Shown: positions 60,995-64,000 of the stretch, in pieces
How the letters are laid out: every line of letters begins with the position of its first letter
How positions within the stretch are numbered: position 1 is the stretch's first letter
Origin: Prorocentrum cordatum
Lineage: Eukaryota > Sar > Dinophyceae > Prorocentrales > Prorocentraceae
DNA length: 64,000 nt
Assembly (NCBI GenBank): GCA_963575745.1
Contig: CAUYUJ010005013.1
Coordinates: forward strand, 1 to 64,000
Reading direction: 5' to 3'
Notes under the pieces: generated by a model
Database searches by the model: none
The model's input: only the letters and a program-made list of their open reading frames with translations
What the model was told of the DNA's origin: nothing
Position numbers and translations under genes: made by a program

Positions 60995-62312
60995 ATGTCT
61001 TTCTCTCCGAGTGACGTCACGGCGATGATCGCTACCGCCGCCAGTGGAGCCTTCAACGGCGCAGGTGCAGATCAGGTGCGTGAGTGGGTGGACTTCGTCA
61101 TCAATGTCGACGTCGACCCCGCCAAGAAGCACGATCTCTTCCACTACGCGTCTGTCGCGCGGCTGCTGGCCGAGACGGGAGGCAGCATCGCGCCAGCCGA
61201 CTTCGAAGACCCTCACATGCGGGACATGATCAAGGCGAGCATTCCCGTTCACGCCACCCCGTATGCCACCGAACAGGACGACCCGTGGAAGAGCTGGAAA
61301 GTCTCGCCGGCACAGTGTCTTGGCGCTCAAGGCGCAGGGGGCGCGCGCGAAGAAAGCCTCGCCAGGACCATCGGTGCCACCAGAGGTGGCCCACAACAAC
61401 AAAGAGCTTTCGGGCATGGCTGAAGCAGTGAAGCAATTTGCGGAACTTCAGTCGCAGGCACTGCAGAAAGGGAAGCCGAAAGGACTCAGTTTCAAGTTGC
61501 AGGACCGGAAACTCGAGCTGGGCATGCAGCATTTCGCCAAGGATGCACTCCCGTCAGAGGAGGTCCTCGCGAAGTTCGAGGCGGCGGGGACGATCGCGCA
61601 CGACAAAGGCAGGCCGTGGGTCGGGTCCGCTGAGGGCGAGGATCTGCGCGATCACCACCGCCCAACTTGGAGCCGGACTCCTATGATCGACGCTGTCGGG
61701 GGGGACGGCTCTTACGAGGAGCGGGTGAAGCAGAGCGCTGCCGCCAAGCGGAACATGGCGTGGATGGACAAAGTCGACTACGCTGGCTTTGCCACGTTCA
61801 TGGGCCTCCTGCACGAGTGGGGATTCAAGGTAATCCTCACCAAGGCATGCAGCATCGCTGACTTCCTTGCGTACGCCCACAACATCGTGCGAATCGCCGA
61901 GGAACACGGTGGAGTCAGGACAGCTTATCAATACGATGTTCTCCAGAGGAGGGCCATGGCCAGGGCTTTGGAGGAAGACGTCGTAGATTTGGCGCCTTAC
62001 TTTGCCAAGATCGATCGTGAAAACCTAGCTGACGCCTAAGACAAAGTGAACAAAAGCTTCACGGAGGCTGGCCGGGCTGTGACAGCTAAGGGGCAGCAGT
62101 CGAAGGGTCAGCCCAAAGGCTGCGCCAAGGGCGTCGCCGACAAGGGCGGCAAGGGGAGCAAGAAGAGTTCCGACGGCACAGAGGCTGACAACCGGCCTGT
62201 CCGGTCGCCGGCCAAGCGACCCAAGGGCGCGGCGGGCACCGATTATCAGCACAGGTCTCGCAGCCCCCGCTCCGGCAATCAGCAGTACAACAGTTGGGGA
62301 AACAAGTGGTGA
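60995..62312 (+). pseudogene. gag of E13, one frameshift and one stop
   Basis: Starts ATG at 60995 (MSFSPSDVTAMIATAASGAF). A two-base deletion near 61315 (SPAQIVLAL) shifts the frame. The second frame runs from there through LPSEEVLAKFEAAGTIAHDKGR and GSAEGEDLRDHHRPTWSRTP to DRENLADA, then a TAA at 62037-62039 where E2 has AAA. The tail KVNKSFTEAGRAV...RSPAKRPKGAAG, RSRSPRSGNQQ follows in the same frame to TGA 62310-62312. E13 restores the reading where E2 is shifted and vice versa, so neither copy is intact. Confidence 0.86.
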
Positions 62313-64000
62313 GTGGGCCAAGCACCACTAGTCGAGGGCGCCGGGAGTGATATCTCGGAGGAAGCATCAGACGACACGGAAGCATCGCCGCTTCCAGGTA
62401 CCAGTTCAAGGTCAAGTGAGTCAGCAAATTCTCCACTCGAAGCTGTCCAGGCAGCTTTCTCTGCATTTAGCGCCCGCGAGGATTTGCATAGCCTGGGTCC
62501 TAGCGACCACTGGCGCTGGGCCAGCGGCTTGCCAGAAGCCGACGATAGCCCGCGCGTGCCAACATTTTTAAACGGCCATTTTGCGAGATCGGTTTCAATG
62601 TCGGTTGCCGAGCTGCAAACCGCTCGCCAGTCTGCTCTTGCTTTTTGGAAGCATCGGAAGCTAGTGACGGACCCACAGTGGCAGACTATCTTTAGAAGTT
62701 TGCCAGCTCACTGTCAGTCAGTGCTGGGTCCGGAGAAGAACCTTTTCTGCTGCTGAAAGAGATGCTCGAGGCTATAGCATGGCCAGATAATACCTTGTTT
62801 CACAACCTCCGCCATGGCTTCCCTTTGGTGGGGCGCTTGCCTGCTAGTGGCATCCATGCGCCCGCTGCCACGTTTCCGGAACCAGCCGAGACTTTGCGGT
62901 CGCTTTTAGCACATCCGCGCGAGCGGAATGAGGCGACTCTCGGTAGAATCGCCGCGGAAAAGGGCGGCGATACGAGGGTTAGGACTCAATTTTTATCGGC
63001 CTGCTCAAAAGAGGTCGAAGATGGCAAGGCCCGCTTCCGCAACCTAAACGTAAATTCTTGTGTTTTAACAGCTCGCTTCCCTATCGTGCAGGGGGAGAGA
63101 GACGGAATGCCAAAAATTCGCTGCATAGACGATTTCACTGCGTCTGCGGTGAATGGCGCGGTTGTACATAGTGAAAGAACATGTCCAGACACGCTGGACA
63201 CTTTGGTGGCATTAGTGCGCCACACAGCAGCAGGCAAGCAACACATTGCCATGAGGTGGAGGAAAGATGACTTCCGGCACGCTTTTAAGACACTGCCGAT
63301 TTGCAGCGGCCACTTGCCGCTAGCAGTGACAGCTTGGCCAGAAGCAGTGGCAGACGGTAAGGCGTTACAGTTGCTGTGCCTACCATTTGGCTATTCCGCC
63401 CCAGTGTCCGGTTGGGATCGTTTCGGTCTCGCCATTCAAGGCATTTTGGCAGCTCTGTTTCACTTGTTATATTTGCGTTTTGTCGACGATACGTTCGCCG
63501 GCGATTCGGCCCTGGAGCGGCGCGATATTGGCAGTGACTGCTTAATCGGCCCCGCCGGCTCTGCGCGCCCGGCAAGAGCAGTCGTGTCAGAACTGCTGGG
63601 CTGGGATCTCGACGCCGGCAAAGCTCGGTTGAGATCGGGCGATGTCAGAGACCGTAATCCTCGGAGGTACGTGCGTAGAACCCGGGGCACGACACACAAC
63701 AGGCTGATGCACGGTTTCTCTGCTCGAAGCAGGATAGGTTGGAAACGATGGACCCGCAGGGAAATTGAGTGTAGGCTCTGCGCCGAAGACCCCGCTCACC
63801 TCACGCCTTGGCGCGAGCTTTTCAAATTAGTCAGGCAAATTCGTAAGCTGGGGTGCGTATCTGCCAGGGACTTCGGCGAGGTGAGTGGCGTGCTGCTTCG
63901 CGCTACCTTGCGCCATTTAAACCACCTTCACGGCTCAGGGCGCACACAGAGCCGCGTGTCCCATCGCAAGCCACACAATTGTGGTCTGCGGGTTTTTGTG
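62313..64000 (+). pseudogene. reverse transcriptase-RNase H of E13, frameshifted and truncated
   Basis: In frame with the gag TGA. Nearly identical to E2's RT-RH until a two-base insertion near 62745 (GPEKNLLLLKEML). Homology continues in another frame through IRCIDDFTAS and RWRKDDFRHAFKTLP. The catalytic motif reads FVDDTFAGD and motif B has Tyr and Pro in place of two serines. After about 63610 the match to E2 drops sharply with many indels. RNase H lies mostly beyond the window. Confidence 0.85.
63610..64000 (+). other. abruptly divergent tail of E13
   Basis: Still alignable to E2 (9290-9590) but with frequent one- to three-base insertions and substitutions, against only scattered differences just before. 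It looks like poor consensus or heavy local damage. Confidence 0.6.

Larger units (their letters stand above)
57549..64000 (+). mobile_element. E13: subfamily I element, runs off the window end
   Basis: A1 starts at 57549 after TTTTTTC (57542-57548), with inner arm GAACAATC (57582-57589). R2 and R1 minisatellites, leader, gag and RT-RH follow in the same order as in E2. From about 58640 it is very similar to E2 (4870 onward). Confidence 0.87.

Overview
This window is almost entirely stacked retrotransposons. I find no convincing cellular gene in 64 kb. At least thirteen copies or fragments of one superfamily can be recognised (named E1-E13 here, left to right). Each codes for a Gag-like protein, then a reverse transcriptase-RNase H (RT-RH), then a tyrosine recombinase (YR). 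There is no integrase, no protease and no methyltransferase. That places them with the tyrosine-recombinase (DIRS/PAT/Ngaro-like) retrotransposons. The most complete copy, E8 (40763-49367, + strand), shows the split-direct-repeat layout A1-ORFs-B1-A2-B2 of PAT/Ngaro-type elements.

The host is probably a dinoflagellate. The DNA is GC-rich, nuclear-looking and full of minisatellites. More specifically, sequences resembling the 22-nt dinoflagellate spliced leader (TCCGTAGCC-N5-GGCTCAAG) lie directly in front of the YR start codon (up to 18 of 22 matches) and about 60-115 bases in front of the Gag start codon in the copies that can be read. The species cannot be named from the sequence alone.

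Layout. E1 (1-4412, -) and E2 (4861-11275, +) are close relatives lying head to head around a short unassigned stretch and a (GGA)n array. E2's YR gene is cut at a GAAAATC by E4 (20102-24822, -), and E3 (11276-20101, -, about 8.8 kb, both ends present) was later inserted at the outer end of E4. E5 (24823-29750, -) sits in the gag of E6 (29751-34500, +). E7 (34494-50521, -) sits in the 3' region of E6, and the intact E8 sits in the 5' leader of E7. E9 (50517-52905, +) is an internally deleted relative of E7. E10 (52906-54328, -) is the 3' half of an element whose YR gene was cut at the same GAAAATC codon pair by E11 (54329-57180, +). E12 (57181-57541) and E13 (57549-64000, +) follow. Four subfamilies can be told apart: I (E1, E2, E10, E13), II (E5, E8), III (E4, E6, E11), IV (E3, E7, E9).

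How the parts may work together (inference). A full-length RNA carries a structured leader, Gag, a conserved UGA stop and RT-RH in the same frame, which suggests Gag-Pol is made by stop-codon readthrough. YR has its own AUG immediately after a spliced-leader-like sequence. The B1/A2 junction holds an imperfect hairpin with arms GRTTTTC and GAAAAYC, 27-35 nt apart. The outer arm is exactly where element and flank meet at every readable end, so it is the likely recombination site. Only E8 has all three genes open; the other copies carry frameshifts, stops, deletions or insertions.
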